DNA from: JALQTD01 sp965656785
GTDB lineage: Bacteria > Bacteroidota > Bacteroidia > Flavobacteriales_D > Sanyastnellaceae
Reading direction: 5' to 3'
NCBI GenBank assembly: GCA_965656785.1
Contig: CBFHLY010000008.1
Coordinates: 38,089 to 102,088 of the forward strand
Length of the DNA: 64,000 bases
The notes under the pieces are model-generated. The model searched no databases. It was not told the DNA's origin and worked only from the letters and a program-made list of their open reading frames with translations. Position 1 is the stretch's first letter, and each line of letters starts with the position of its first letter. Positions 7,886 to 16,745 of the stretch are shown here, in pieces. Position numbers and translations under genes: made by a program.

Positions 7886-10800
7886 ATGAACCGTTTGCTC
7901 CATTTTGTGATTGTGCTCTCCGCGTTGGGAGCCGTTGCGCCGTTTCAGGCATTCGCTCAATGCCCCGAAGTCCTCGATGCCAATGGCTTGGCTACGAGCT
8001 CGCCGGCATGGGCCGAATGCCTTGCCGAGGCTCCCGAACTCGAGGTGACGCCCGCGGCCGATTGGTCGGGGGTCTTTGTCGATTGGGGGGACGGCAGTCC
8101 AGTCGAGTTGGTGGATTGGGTTGCTGGCGATGCGCCGTTGACGCACACCTACCCCGATGGAGCGGGCGCTTACGGCATCACGCTGAGCCACGGCGGTTGC
8201 GACGTGGTGGGCAACTTCGAGGTCATTCCTCCGGTGGCGAACTTGACCTCCGGCGGATCCCAAGTGTGCGAAGGGTCCAGCATGCAGTTTCAGCAAATGG
8301 GAACGGGCGGAGGCCAAAACCTCTGGAACTTCGGTTTGGGCTCCACTTTCATCCCGACGAGCAACGGGGTGGTGAGCTACCTGTTCAACAACGTCGGCCT
8401 ACAAACGGTGACGAACATTTACGTGAGTGACATCGACCCGGTCGGTTGCCGCGATACGAGTACGGTGAACATCCTCGTCAAGCCCAAGCCTGAAATGGAA
8501 TTGACGTTGTCGGAGTTGCAAACATGCGGCCCGACGGAGATCACGGGTACGGCGACGGGAACGGATTTGTCGAACGTGATTTGGTCCTTTGCGGCGCCTC
8601 CCTACTTCGGTTCAGGGGAACAAATGCCCGCCACCACGTTCAGCAACATCGGCTCGAACCCCATCTCCGTGACGGGCATCGGAAACAACGGTTGCAACGT
8701 GTCCATCACGCAAAACGTGACCATCTATCCCGAAGCTACGGTCGCCATCACCGCCGCCCCGGGCAGCGCATGCGAAGGCGAAGTCGCGGAATTCATCGGA
8801 ACGGCATCGGTCCCTACGGGCCAATCCATCACGAACATCACGTGGGACTTCGGCGACGGCAACACGCAGAACGGACTCAACGCAAGCCACACCTTTTCGG
8901 GGGCGGGCGTGTACCCCGTTTCGCTGGCAATTGAAACGAACCTGTGCTCGAGCACCGTGGAAGAAAGCATCGAAATCCAAACCGCGCCGACGGTGGCCCT
9001 GACGGCATCCGCACTCTCGGGGTGCGCTCCCTTCGAAGTCGCTTTCACGGGCGAAGTCGATGGCGCCGCCACGTACGCGTTGGACCTCGGAACCGGCGGC
9101 TTGACCGCAGATCTGAACGCGGTGCACACGTACGCCCCATCGAACAACACGGTCATCTTGAGCGCGCAGTCCTCCAACGGATGCGCGAGCGAGACCAGCC
9201 TGAACATCGAAGCCCTCACCCCCGCCACCATCGACGTGGTGAACGTGCCGGGGCCGACATGTGGCCTGATCAACTTCCCGCTCGAGACCATCACGAGCGG
9301 CGCGAGCAGCTTGGAATGGAACGCCACGAACGGCTGGAACTCGACGGAAACCATGCCGCAGTTCACGCTGGAAAACACCGGCAACTTCCCGATTCACGAA
9401 ACCTTGACGGTCACTGCCCTCGCCCCCAACGGCTGCGACGCGACGGCCGAAGTGGACGTGGAGGTCTTGCCCGTACCGACCTACGACTTCGCTTTGACCA
9501 CCGACTCAATCTGTGCGCCTTACGAGGCCACGTTGCCGAGCATGCCGGATGCCGCATCCTTCAGCTGGGACTTCGGCGATGGGGAGGCCACCACGGAGAA
9601 TGAGCCGTTCCACATTTGGGATAACGCAACGGACGATTTGGCCTCGTACACCGTGACATTCAACGGCGAAAACAGCTACGGTTGTGGCGCCACGGCTGAG
9701 CAGCAGGTGCACGTCAAGCCGCAGCCCATGGCGAATTTTGCGATGAGCAGCTTCGAAGGGTGCACTCCCCTGCAGCTGACGTTCTACAACCAGGGATCGC
9801 AGGCGTCCACCTACACGTTGACCACGACTTCAGGCCAAACCTTGGCCCTCGCCCCCGGTGAACAAGTCGACCTGACGTTCTCCACGGGCACGGCGATCAG
9901 CGCATTCGATCTCGAACTCGCCGCCAACCACGTGCTCGGTTGCTCCGATGTGCGCACGGAAACCGTGCAGGTCTTTCCGAACCCGACCTTCAGCCTCGGC
10001 GCCGCCATCGAAGCGGAATGCACCCCGTACACGGTGGATTTCTCGGAAGTGGACGGCATCCTGAGCCCCATGTGGACGTTTGGCGACGGCACCACATCTT
10101 CGGAAGCCGCTCCGAGCCATACGTTTGAGAACGCGGGCAACGATTTGGTGAGCTACCAAGTGAGCATGAGCGGAAGCAACAGCTACGGCTGCTCGGGATC
10201 CGCGAGCGTGAACGTGCCCGTGAAGCCGGTTCCAGTGGCGGACTTCGACCTCGACCTCGACGCGGGATGCGCGCCCTTCGGCGTGTCCGTGACGAACATG
10301 AGCTCCCCCGGAGCGACTTACGCCTTCACCGCGGACAATGGCGCGGCATGGAACGCCGGTCCTTCGGAAAGCCACGATGTAATGTTTGTAGGCGGTTCGA
10401 CCGTCGAACAGCAAACGATTGCCCTTACGGTGACGCACCCGCTTGGTTGCACGGACACCCGAACGGAACACGTTACGGTGTACCCACAAGCCCAATTCGA
10501 CTTCGCTTTGGATGCGGACTCGGCGTGCTCGCCCATGACGGTGGCCCTGCCCGCGATCGACGGCGCGGCCGACTGGACGTGGACGTTCAGCGACGGCACG
10601 ACGGCACCCGCTTCGGCCACGGAGCACACCTTCACGAACGAAGGCGGCACCCTCGCTTCCTTTACGGTTGCGGTAAACGGCGCCTCGGTCCACGGCTGCG
10701 CGGATGGGCATGCGGAAACCGTGCACGTCAAGCCCCAACCCGTGGCGGACTTGACGCTGAGCGCGACTTCCGGCTGCTCGCCGTTCCAGGTGACGGCCAC

Positions 10801-13800
10801 GAATGCGGGTACGTTGGGCACCACGTACACGTTTTCGACGGATGCTGGTTTGACCTATGAAGTGGGCGAGGCGCAAGGCCAAAACTTCACGTTCGCAGGC
10901 GGCGATCAACCCGAAAACCGCAGCATCACCCTCACCGCGGTACACGCCCTCGGCTGCACGGACGAGGCAACAGCGACCGTGGAAGTGCTGCCCGCGGCGG
11001 CCTTCACGTTTGCGGTGCCATTCGATTCGGCCTGCTCACCCTACGAGCTGACCACGCCCAACATCCCGGGCGCAGCTCAGGTGAACTGGCGCTTTGACAA
11101 CGGCAATCTCATTACGGAACCCACGACGATCAGCTTCGCCAACGCGACCATGGGCCTCGAATCGCACACCATCGAAATGGAAGCGTTCAACCCTTACGGC
11201 TGCAGCAACCTCGAATCGAAAACGGTGCACGTGAAACCGCAACCGGTGGCCGACTTCACCTTGGACGATGACGCGGGTTGCGCCCCGTTCCCGGTGATCT
11301 TCACGAACACGAGCACGCAAGGCGAGGCCTTCCATTGGGATTACGACGATGACCACAACCTGAGCACGACCATGCTCGGCGCACACACGTACCTTTTTGA
11401 AGGCGAAGAGGCGGCCGTGGTTCGCGAAATCAAGCTCACGGCGACCCATTCACTCGGATGCTCCGATGAAAAGGTGGAGTACGTCGAAGTCTACCCCGAA
11501 GCCATTGCCGCCGCAACCGGCGTGACCACGGGCTGCACGCCCTTCGATGCAGCGCTGGCCTACGAAGGACCGGAAATGGCGCAAGTGCTGTGGAGCCTCG
11601 ACGGCGCCCAAGCGGGTGCCGGTGAAGGCTTCACGACCACCCTCACGAACGGCGGCACCTCCACGCTCAGCATGACCATCGTGAGCGAACACGGATGCGA
11701 AGACAGCATCGACTTGCCCCTGGTGGCGAACGCGACGCCCGAAGTGAACCTCGGAATCGAACTCGACGCAGCCTGCGCCGGCACGCCCTTGCTGCTGACG
11801 CACACCGCAACGGGAGCCGACGAAGTGAGCTACAGCCTGTCGAATGGAGCGAGCCTCAGTGCACCCGGAGCGGATTCCGAGGAGATTGCGTTCGAGAACC
11901 CGTTTGCGAACCCGACCACGGTCACCATCACCCAAACCGCTGTCACGGCAGCGGGCTGCGAGGCCACGGCTGAAATCGAGCACACCGTTTACCCCGACGT
12001 CGAAGCGGCGTTCGAAGTGCCGGCTGCAGCGTGCGCGCCCTTCGAGGGCCAACTCGTCAACGCGACCACGGACGCGGATGCGTTCGCTTGGACCGTGGAC
12101 GGAACGGCGCTGGAAGGAGCATCGCCCTTGCACACCTTCACGAACGACAGCCCGGAGGATGTGGAAGTGCCCGTGGTGCTGGTGGCCACCAACGGCTTTG
12201 GATGCGCGGACACGTTGACCCAAGCCGTGACCGTGTTGGGCACACCGGAGCCCACCCTCTCGGTGGTGGAGCTCACCGGCTGTTACCCCATTGTGGCCAC
12301 GTTCGAAGCGACGGGCGGAGTGAGCGCGGTGTGGATGCACGGGGACGAGGATCCGATTGCGGATGCGGGTTTGGTCCAAACCCACACCTTCTACAACCCG
12401 TACGACCAACCCATTGAGGTCGAAACGGTCGTCGAAGTGGCGAACGAACACGGCTGCACGGCCACCGCCAGCCTGCCCATCGAAGTGAACCCGGAGCTGA
12501 CCGCGCAATTCGACGTGGTGGAAGCCGGTTGCACCCCGCTCGACCTCGTGCTGGTGAACCAATCGAACGGTGGCACGACCTACGAATGGGACTTCGGCGA
12601 CGGCACGACGAGCACAGCAGCCAACCCGCAGCACACGCTCGTGAACAACACGCCCACGGACCAAACCTTCGTGGTGAAGCTCATCGCCCATTCCGGCTAC
12701 GGCTGCACGGACACCCTCGCGGTGGGCGTGGAAGTTCATCCGGAACCGGAAGCGAACTTCTTTGTGACGCCCATCGAACAGACCTACCCGAATACCTCGG
12801 TGACGTTCACGAACCTGAGCCAAAGCGGCAACGGAGCCGTGCACACCTGGACCTTCGGCGACGGTGGCAGCACGAACAACTTCGCGCCGGGCGTGCACCA
12901 CTACGACACGTGGGGCACCTTCGACGTGACGCTGGACGTCGACAACGGCTACTGCGACGATGCGGTGACCCAAACCGTCACCATCCATCCGCCCGCTCCG
13001 GAAGTGGCCTTCTCCGGCGAAGCCGAGGGCTGCGCACCCGTGGACGTCGCCTTTACGAACGAATCGCAGTACGCGGCAAGCGTGATGTGGGACTTTGGCG
13101 ACGGCGCGACGAGCACGGAATTTGACCCGGTTCACCAGTACACCCAGCCCGGCGTGTACGATGTGACCCTGCGGATCACGGGGTACCAGGGACTCGTCCA
13201 AGAGGTCGTGCACACCGCCGTGGTGACGGTGCTGCCCTCTCCGACCGCGAATTTCGAGTTCGCTCCGTACGAGGTGGTTGCCCCGGCCGAGGAAGTGACC
13301 TTCGTGAACCTGTCGTCCGATGACGCCGTGGAATACCAATGGAACTTTGGTGATGGCAACACGAGCTCCGAACAGCACCCGCGTCACAGCTACGAAATCG
13401 ACGGCCTCTTCACCGTGTCGCTTTCGGTGCGCAACGAGTTCGGATGCACGGACACGCACACGCACCTCGATGCCATCACGGCCAAGCCCGGCGGGTTCAT
13501 GATCTTCCCCACCGCCTTCACCCCGGATTTGACCGGGTCGAATGGCGGGGGCTACAACCTGAGTGACCTCGACAACAACGTCTTCCACCCCCACCACGCG
13601 GGCATCACGGAATACGAACTGTCCATCTTCAACATTTGGGGCGAGTTGATCTTCAAGTCCCAAGACCCGATGATCGGATGGGACGGCTACATCAATGGGC
13701 TCCTCGCCCCGCAGAACACGTACGTCTGGAAAGCCACAGCGCGCTTCAGCGACGGCCGCCGCCTCATCCAATCCGGGGACTTCACCCTCATCATCAATTG

Positions 13801-13801
13801 A
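7886..13801 (+). CDS. Giant PKD-domain adhesin with gliding-motility-type (type B) T9SS C-terminal domain
   Basis: The protein has 1971 aa from ATG 7886. An upstream in-frame GTG at 7862 is possible, but ATG 7886 gives the clean signal peptide MNRLLHFVIVLSALG... and has a purine-rich AAAGGAG just upstream. The body is a string of Ig-like PKD modules of about 80-90 aa with motifs such as WDFGDG and WTFGDG. Between 9458 and 11482 the modules alternate in two types that repeat with a near-exact 507-bp period. The last 100 residues (FPTAFTPD, ELSIFNIWGELIF, WDGYING, NTYVWKATARF) are the CHU_C / gliding-motility-associated domain that directs export by T9SS. The PorP/SprF-family gene starts 2 bp after the stop, the usual partner of such cargo. 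It is probably a surface adhesin or matrix protein. Confidence 0.9.
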   Translation: MNRLLHFVIVLSALGAVAPFQAFAQCPEVLDANGLATSSPAWAECLAEAPELEVTPAADWSGVFVDWGDGSPVELVDWVAGDAPLTHTYPDGAGAYGITLSHGGCDVVGNFEVIPPVANLTSGGSQVCEGSSMQFQQMGTGGGQNLWNFGLGSTFIPTSNGVVSYLFNNVGLQTVTNIYVSDIDPVGCRDTSTVNILVKPKPEMELTLSELQTCGPTEITGTATGTDLSNVIWSFAAPPYFGSGEQMPATTFSNIGSNPISVTGIGNNGCNVSITQNVTIYPEATVAITAAPGSACEGEVAEFIGTASVPTGQSITNITWDFGDGNTQNGLNASHTFSGAGVYPVSLAIETNLCSSTVEESIEIQTAPTVALTASALSGCAPFEVAFTGEVDGAATYALDLGTGGLTADLNAVHTYAPSNNTVILSAQSSNGCASETSLNIEALTPATIDVVNVPGPTCGLINFPLETITSGASSLEWNATNGWNSTETMPQFTLENTGNFPIHETLTVTALAPNGCDATAEVDVEVLPVPTYDFALTTDSICAPYEATLPSMPDAASFSWDFGDGEATTENEPFHIWDNATDDLASYTVTFNGENSYGCGATAEQQVHVKPQPMANFAMSSFEGCTPLQLTFYNQGSQASTYTLTTTSGQTLALAPGEQVDLTFSTGTAISAFDLELAANHVLGCSDVRTETVQVFPNPTFSLGAAIEAECTPYTVDFSEVDGILSPMWTFGDGTTSSEAAPSHTFENAGNDLVSYQVSMSGSNSYGCSGSASVNVPVKPVPVADFDLDLDAGCAPFGVSVTNMSSPGATYAFTADNGAAWNAGPSESHDVMFVGGSTVEQQTIALTVTHPLGCTDTRTEHVTVYPQAQFDFALDADSACSPMTVALPAIDGAADWTWTFSDGTTAPASATEHTFTNEGGTLASFTVAVNGASVHGCADGHAETVHVKPQPVADLTLSATSGCSPFQVTATNAGTLGTTYTFSTDAGLTYEVGEAQGQNFTFAGGDQPENRSITLTAVHALGCTDEATATVEVLPAAAFTFAVPFDSACSPYELTTPNIPGAAQVNWRFDNGNLITEPTTISFANATMGLESHTIEMEAFNPYGCSNLESKTVHVKPQPVADFTLDDDAGCAPFPVIFTNTSTQGEAFHWDYDDDHNLSTTMLGAHTYLFEGEEAAVVREIKLTATHSLGCSDEKVEYVEVYPEAIAAATGVTTGCTPFDAALAYEGPEMAQVLWSLDGAQAGAGEGFTTTLTNGGTSTLSMTIVSEHGCEDSIDLPLVANATPEVNLGIELDAACAGTPLLLTHTATGADEVSYSLSNGASLSAPGADSEEIAFENPFANPTTVTITQTAVTAAGCEATAEIEHTVYPDVEAAFEVPAAACAPFEGQLVNATTDADAFAWTVDGTALEGASPLHTFTNDSPEDVEVPVVLVATNGFGCADTLTQAVTVLGTPEPTLSVVELTGCYPIVATFEATGGVSAVWMHGDEDPIADAGLVQTHTFYNPYDQPIEVETVVEVANEHGCTATASLPIEVNPELTAQFDVVEAGCTPLDLVLVNQSNGGTTYEWDFGDGTTSTAANPQHTLVNNTPTDQTFVVKLIAHSGYGCTDTLAVGVEVHPEPEANFFVTPIEQTYPNTSVTFTNLSQSGNGAVHTWTFGDGGSTNNFAPGVHHYDTWGTFDVTLDVDNGYCDDAVTQTVTIHPPAPEVAFSGEAEGCAPVDVAFTNESQYAASVMWDFGDGATSTEFDPVHQYTQPGVYDVTLRITGYQGLVQEVVHTAVVTVLPSPTANFEFAPYEVVAPAEEVTFVNLSSDDAVEYQWNFGDGNTSSEQHPRHSYEIDGLFTVSLSVRNEFGCTDTHTHLDAITAKPGGFMIFPTAFTPDLTGSNGGGYNLSDLDNNVFHPHHAGITEYELSIFNIWGELIFKSQDPMIGWDGYINGLLAPQNTYVWKATARFSDGRRLIQSGDFTLIIN
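9458..11482 (+). repeat. Tandem super-repeat inside the PKD adhesin, period 507 bp (169 codons)
   Basis: Two module types alternate. One type begins at 9458, 9965, 10472 and 10979, exactly 507 bp apart; the next equivalent position is 11483 (504 bp). The other type, opening with HVKPQP or PVKPVP, begins at 9707, 10214, 10721 and 11225 (507, 507, 504). The protein repeats are clearly similar, while the DNA has diverged to synonymous and conservative differences. Copy-number change by recombination is plausible. Confidence 0.85.
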
Positions 13802-13803
13802 CC

Positions 13804-14832
13804 ATGAAGAATTTTCAATCGCGCCTATTTGTTCTCGGAGCGGCGCTGGGTTTGGCCCTCGTCAGCGGCCCGAAACAGGCCTCGGCGCAGGACATGCGCT
13901 TCACCCAGTACAACGCCATTCCGACGGCGGTGAACCCGGCGTATGCGGGCATCACGGACCGGGCTCGACTGACGAGCATCTACCGCAACCAATGGAGCGG
14001 CATGCCCAACGGGTTCATCGGGTACCATGTCGGGTATGACTTCTACAACCGGGATGCGCACAGCGGGTTTGGGGTGCTGTTCTCGAAGGAAGCGGCGGGC
14101 GCTGGGGCCTTGAGCACGACGCGGATCGCCTTGCAATACGCGTTCGATGCGAACTTCGGCAACGGGTGGAGCTTCCGCCCGGCGATGCAAATCGGCGGGG
14201 CGAACCGCAGCGTGGACATGGGCCGGCTCATCTTCGGCGACCAGCTCATCCGCGAGGACGAGTCGGGTTCACTCGAAGGGCCCCTCGGCGCCTCGAACAG
14301 CTACCTCGACTTCGCGGCGGGCGGGTTGTTGATCGGACCGCACATGTGGCTCGGCTACAGCGTCGACCACCTGAACACGCCCAACGCCAGCCTGTACGAG
14401 GGCTACACGGAACTGCTCGCGCAGAAGCACTCGGTGCACGGAGGATTCCGGATGGACATTGGAGCGAACAACCCGAAGGTGCACACGGATGCGGATTTTG
14501 TCATGGCCTTCAACTACATGAAGCACGGCATGTTCGACCAAATGGACGTGGGCGCCTACTACGACCTCAAGCCCTTCAGTGTGGGCCTGTGGTGGCGCGG
14601 GCTCCCCATCGGCCACACGATCGAGGGCGGACACGACGTCGATGCGCTCTCCTTCATCATCGGCTACGGAACCAGCGATTGGCAACTGGGCTACAGCTAC
14701 GACATCACGGTCTCGACGCTGGGGCTGAGCACCACGGGCGGCAGCCACGAAATCGTGCTCCGCTGCGGATGGGACCACGATCGCCGCAACCGGCCGGTGG
14801 TGCCGCGGGCGGTGCCGTGCGTGACGTTCTAG
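13804..14832 (+). CDS. PorP/SprF family outer-membrane protein
   Basis: The 342-aa protein starts at ATG 13804, two bases after the adhesin stop. It has a signal peptide (MKNFQSRLFVLGAALGLALVSG...) and then the family signature DMRFTQYNAIPTAVNPAYAG, followed by YRNQWSG and repeated amphipathic strands. In Flavobacteriales, PorP/SprF proteins sit next to large cargo with type B sorting domains and help their secretion or retention on the surface; SprF is the example for SprB. The tight coupling with the PKD adhesin fits that. The end overlaps the convergent murB gene by 4 bp. Confidence 0.92.
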   Translation: MKNFQSRLFVLGAALGLALVSGPKQASAQDMRFTQYNAIPTAVNPAYAGITDRARLTSIYRNQWSGMPNGFIGYHVGYDFYNRDAHSGFGVLFSKEAAGAGALSTTRIALQYAFDANFGNGWSFRPAMQIGGANRSVDMGRLIFGDQLIREDESGSLEGPLGASNSYLDFAAGGLLIGPHMWLGYSVDHLNTPNASLYEGYTELLAQKHSVHGGFRMDIGANNPKVHTDADFVMAFNYMKHGMFDQMDVGAYYDLKPFSVGLWWRGLPIGHTIEGGHDVDALSFIIGYGTSDWQLGYSYDITVSTLGLSTTGGSHEIVLRCGWDHDRRNRPVVPRAVPCVTF

Positions 14833-16070
14833 GCACCGATTTGGTTGACCTCGGGCTCCAGCTCGACGTGGAATTGGCTCAGGACATCTTCGCGGATGTG
14901 CTGGGCCAATTGCCAGATTTGGGCACCGGTGGCGCCGCCTTTGTTGACCAAAACCAACGCCTGGCGATCGTGCACTCCGTGCGTTCCCCGGTCGTGGCCT
15001 TTCCACCCCGCGCGATCGATGAGCCAGCCGGCTGCGAGCTTGACGCTGCCATCGGCCTGCGGGTAGTGGGGCGCGTCGGGATGCTGGGCCGCGAACGCGG
15101 CATGCGCTTCGGCGGACAGCACGGGGTTTTTGAAGAAGCTGCCGGCGTTGCCGAGGACGGCGGGGTCGGGCAACTTCGATCGGCGGATGCGGATCACGGC
15201 CTCGGCCACGTCCCGGGCGGTCCACTCGGCTTCGGGGCGACCCGCGAGTTCCTCCCGGATGGCACCGTAATCGGTGCGCAGCGGGCCCTCGCGGTCCAGA
15301 CGAAACGCCACGCGGGTGATGACCCACCGATCGCGCTCCGGCCCCTTGAACACGCTCTCGCGGTACCCGAAGGCGCACTCCTCCGCGCTGAACCGCCGCA
15401 GCCCGCCATCCGCCCTCGACACCGCCTCAACCCACGCGCACCGGTCCTTGATCTCCACACCGTACGCCCCGATGTTTTGCATCGGCGCCGCGCCCACCCG
15501 TCCAGGAATCAGGGCCAGGTTTTCCAAGCCTCCCCATCCGGCATCCACGGTATGCATCACCCAATCGTGCCAGGGCTCCCCCGCTCCGACCACGACCTCC
15601 ACAAACCGCCCGTCGTCGGCCACCACCTCCACTCCGGGCACGTCCACATGCAAGACCAATCCCGGCCAATCCGCATGGATCAGCATGTTCGACCCGCCCC
15701 CGAGCACGAGCAACGGCATGCCCTCCGGTCGCCAATTCAATGCCTGCCGCACCGCGGCCTCCGAGCGCACCCGAATGAAATGTGCCGCCTTACCGGGGAC
15801 CCGAAACGTGGTCAACGCCCCCAAATCCGCATCCCGCTCCACTTCCAACCGCTCCTCCCCTTCCTCGATCGGCCAATCCACCACCGGCTCGTACCGTTCC
15901 ACATCGTTCAAGATGTCGTGCAACGTCATCCGCTCGGGATGCTGATGGGCCACCACCACGTGCTTCATCCAGCGCGACCCGATGCGCTGCCATTCAACCC
16001 ATTGCCGCGGGCCCTCCACCCGATACCACGTATCAGCGCCCTTGAGCCGGCGCAACACCGGGTACTTCAT
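14829..16070 (-). CDS. murB: UDP-N-acetylmuramate dehydrogenase with unusual N-terminal extension
   Basis: MurB reduces UDP-GlcNAc-enolpyruvate to UDP-MurNAc with FAD and NADPH in peptidoglycan synthesis. The core is type I: TTFRVPGKA, LLVLGGGSNML, LIPGRVGAAPMQNIGAYGVEI, GYRESVFKG, the catalytic-Ser motif NAGSFFKNP and AAGWLIDRAGWKG. The core starts only around residue 75; before it lies an extra segment (MKYPVLRRLKGADTWYR... VVVAHQHPERMTLHDILNDV) not found in ordinary MurB, giving 413 aa instead of about 335. ATG 16070 is preceded by a purine-rich GGAAGGA; ATG 16082 is the alternative. The extension may be a fused small domain, since no stop or second start with a good context separates it. 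It is divergent from the TPR gene. Confidence 0.88.
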   Translation of the reverse strand: MKYPVLRRLKGADTWYRVEGPRQWVEWQRIGSRWMKHVVVAHQHPERMTLHDILNDVERYEPVVDWPIEEGEERLEVERDADLGALTTFRVPGKAAHFIRVRSEAAVRQALNWRPEGMPLLVLGGGSNMLIHADWPGLVLHVDVPGVEVVADDGRFVEVVVGAGEPWHDWVMHTVDAGWGGLENLALIPGRVGAAPMQNIGAYGVEIKDRCAWVEAVSRADGGLRRFSAEECAFGYRESVFKGPERDRWVITRVAFRLDREGPLRTDYGAIREELAGRPEAEWTARDVAEAVIRIRRSKLPDPAVLGNAGSFFKNPVLSAEAHAAFAAQHPDAPHYPQADGSVKLAAGWLIDRAGWKGHDRGTHGVHDRQALVLVNKGGATGAQIWQLAQHIREDVLSQFHVELEPEVNQIGA

Positions 16071-16130
16071 CGCTCCTTCCATGCCGTCAAGTTCTCGCCA
16101 TTCGCTGTGCATTCCGCTGCGTACGCGCCG

Positions 16131-16138
16131 TATTTTTG
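16131..16138 (+). promoter_or_regulatory. -7 promoter element TATTTTTG for the TPR gene
   Basis: Exact TAnnTTTG match, 25 nt upstream of ATG 16156. Confidence 0.6.
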
Positions 16139-16155
16139 AACAAACTCCCTTGAGC

Positions 16156-16728
16156 ATGTCCCCTGAATTGACCCGAGCTGAAGCGCTGTTGAAGGCGCAA
16201 TCGTGGCAGGCCGCCCACGATGCGTTCCGCGATTTGGTGGACGGTGGGCCGGAAGCCGAGAACCCGGATGCAGTGCACGATTGGGCGATTTGTTGTTTCT
16301 ATTTGGACCAAATCCACAAGGCCCTCGACCTCCTCGATCGCGCAGTTGCCCTGCAACCCGATTACGGATACCGGTACGCCTCACGAGCCTGGATGCGCGC
16401 GGCGGCAAAGCAATTCGACGGAGCGCGATCCGACTACCAGCGCGCCATCGAACTCGACCCCGAGGACGCCGTCTCCCAGAACAACCTCGGCCTCCTCGAA
16501 GAGCAAGCCGGCTACCGCAAACAAGCCCAAGAACGCTTCCGCATCGCGGACGAATTGCAAGGCATCTTCCAGGAAAACGGCCTCGAACCGGAACGGCCCC
16601 AACCGGCCGCACGCGAACCCGAGACCGAGAAATCCTACTGGCAATGGGTGCGCTGGGCGGTGGCCACATCAGAAGGCCGCGCGGCGTTCATTCAATTCAT
16701 AAAAAACGGCTTGAAAACAAAGCGGTAA
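16156..16728 (+). CDS. Tetratricopeptide-repeat protein
   Basis: This 190-aa protein has no signal peptide. It has about three TPR units in residues 5-135 (for example AHDAFRDLVDG, KALDLLDRAVALQPDYG, DYQRAIELDPEDAVSQNNLGLLEE), then a charged Pro/Glu linker and a C-terminal amphipathic helix (YWQWVRWAVAT). TPR units mediate protein-protein contacts; no partner can be named. ATG 16156 follows a good promoter element. The AddB-like gene begins 18 bp after the stop and seems to have its own promoter. Confidence 0.85.
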   Translation: MSPELTRAEALLKAQSWQAAHDAFRDLVDGGPEAENPDAVHDWAICCFYLDQIHKALDLLDRAVALQPDYGYRYASRAWMRAAAKQFDGARSDYQRAIELDPEDAVSQNNLGLLEEQAGYRKQAQERFRIADELQGIFQENGLEPERPQPAAREPETEKSYWQWVRWAVATSEGRAAFIQFIKNGLKTKR

Positions 16729-16733
16729 ACCGG

Positions 16734-16741
16734 TAGCTTCA
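16734..16741 (+). promoter_or_regulatory. -7-like element TAGCTTCA just before the AddB-like gene
   Basis: Its first T is 12 nt before ATG 16746. A transcription start at the usual distance would fall on the ATG, giving a leaderless mRNA. Confidence 0.4.
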
Positions 16742-16745
16742 CGGC

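Noticed and set aside
9458..11482. Regularly spaced repeats that could suggest a CRISPR-like or satellite array
   Set aside because: The 507-bp period is a whole number of codons and the units are diverged protein modules inside one long gene.
11450..13771. A 773-codon open frame antisense to the PKD adhesin, and similar ones at 38202-40298 and 3876-5354
   Set aside because: Composition is that of reverse-complement shadows; the sense strand has clear family motifs, a signal peptide and correct start contexts.
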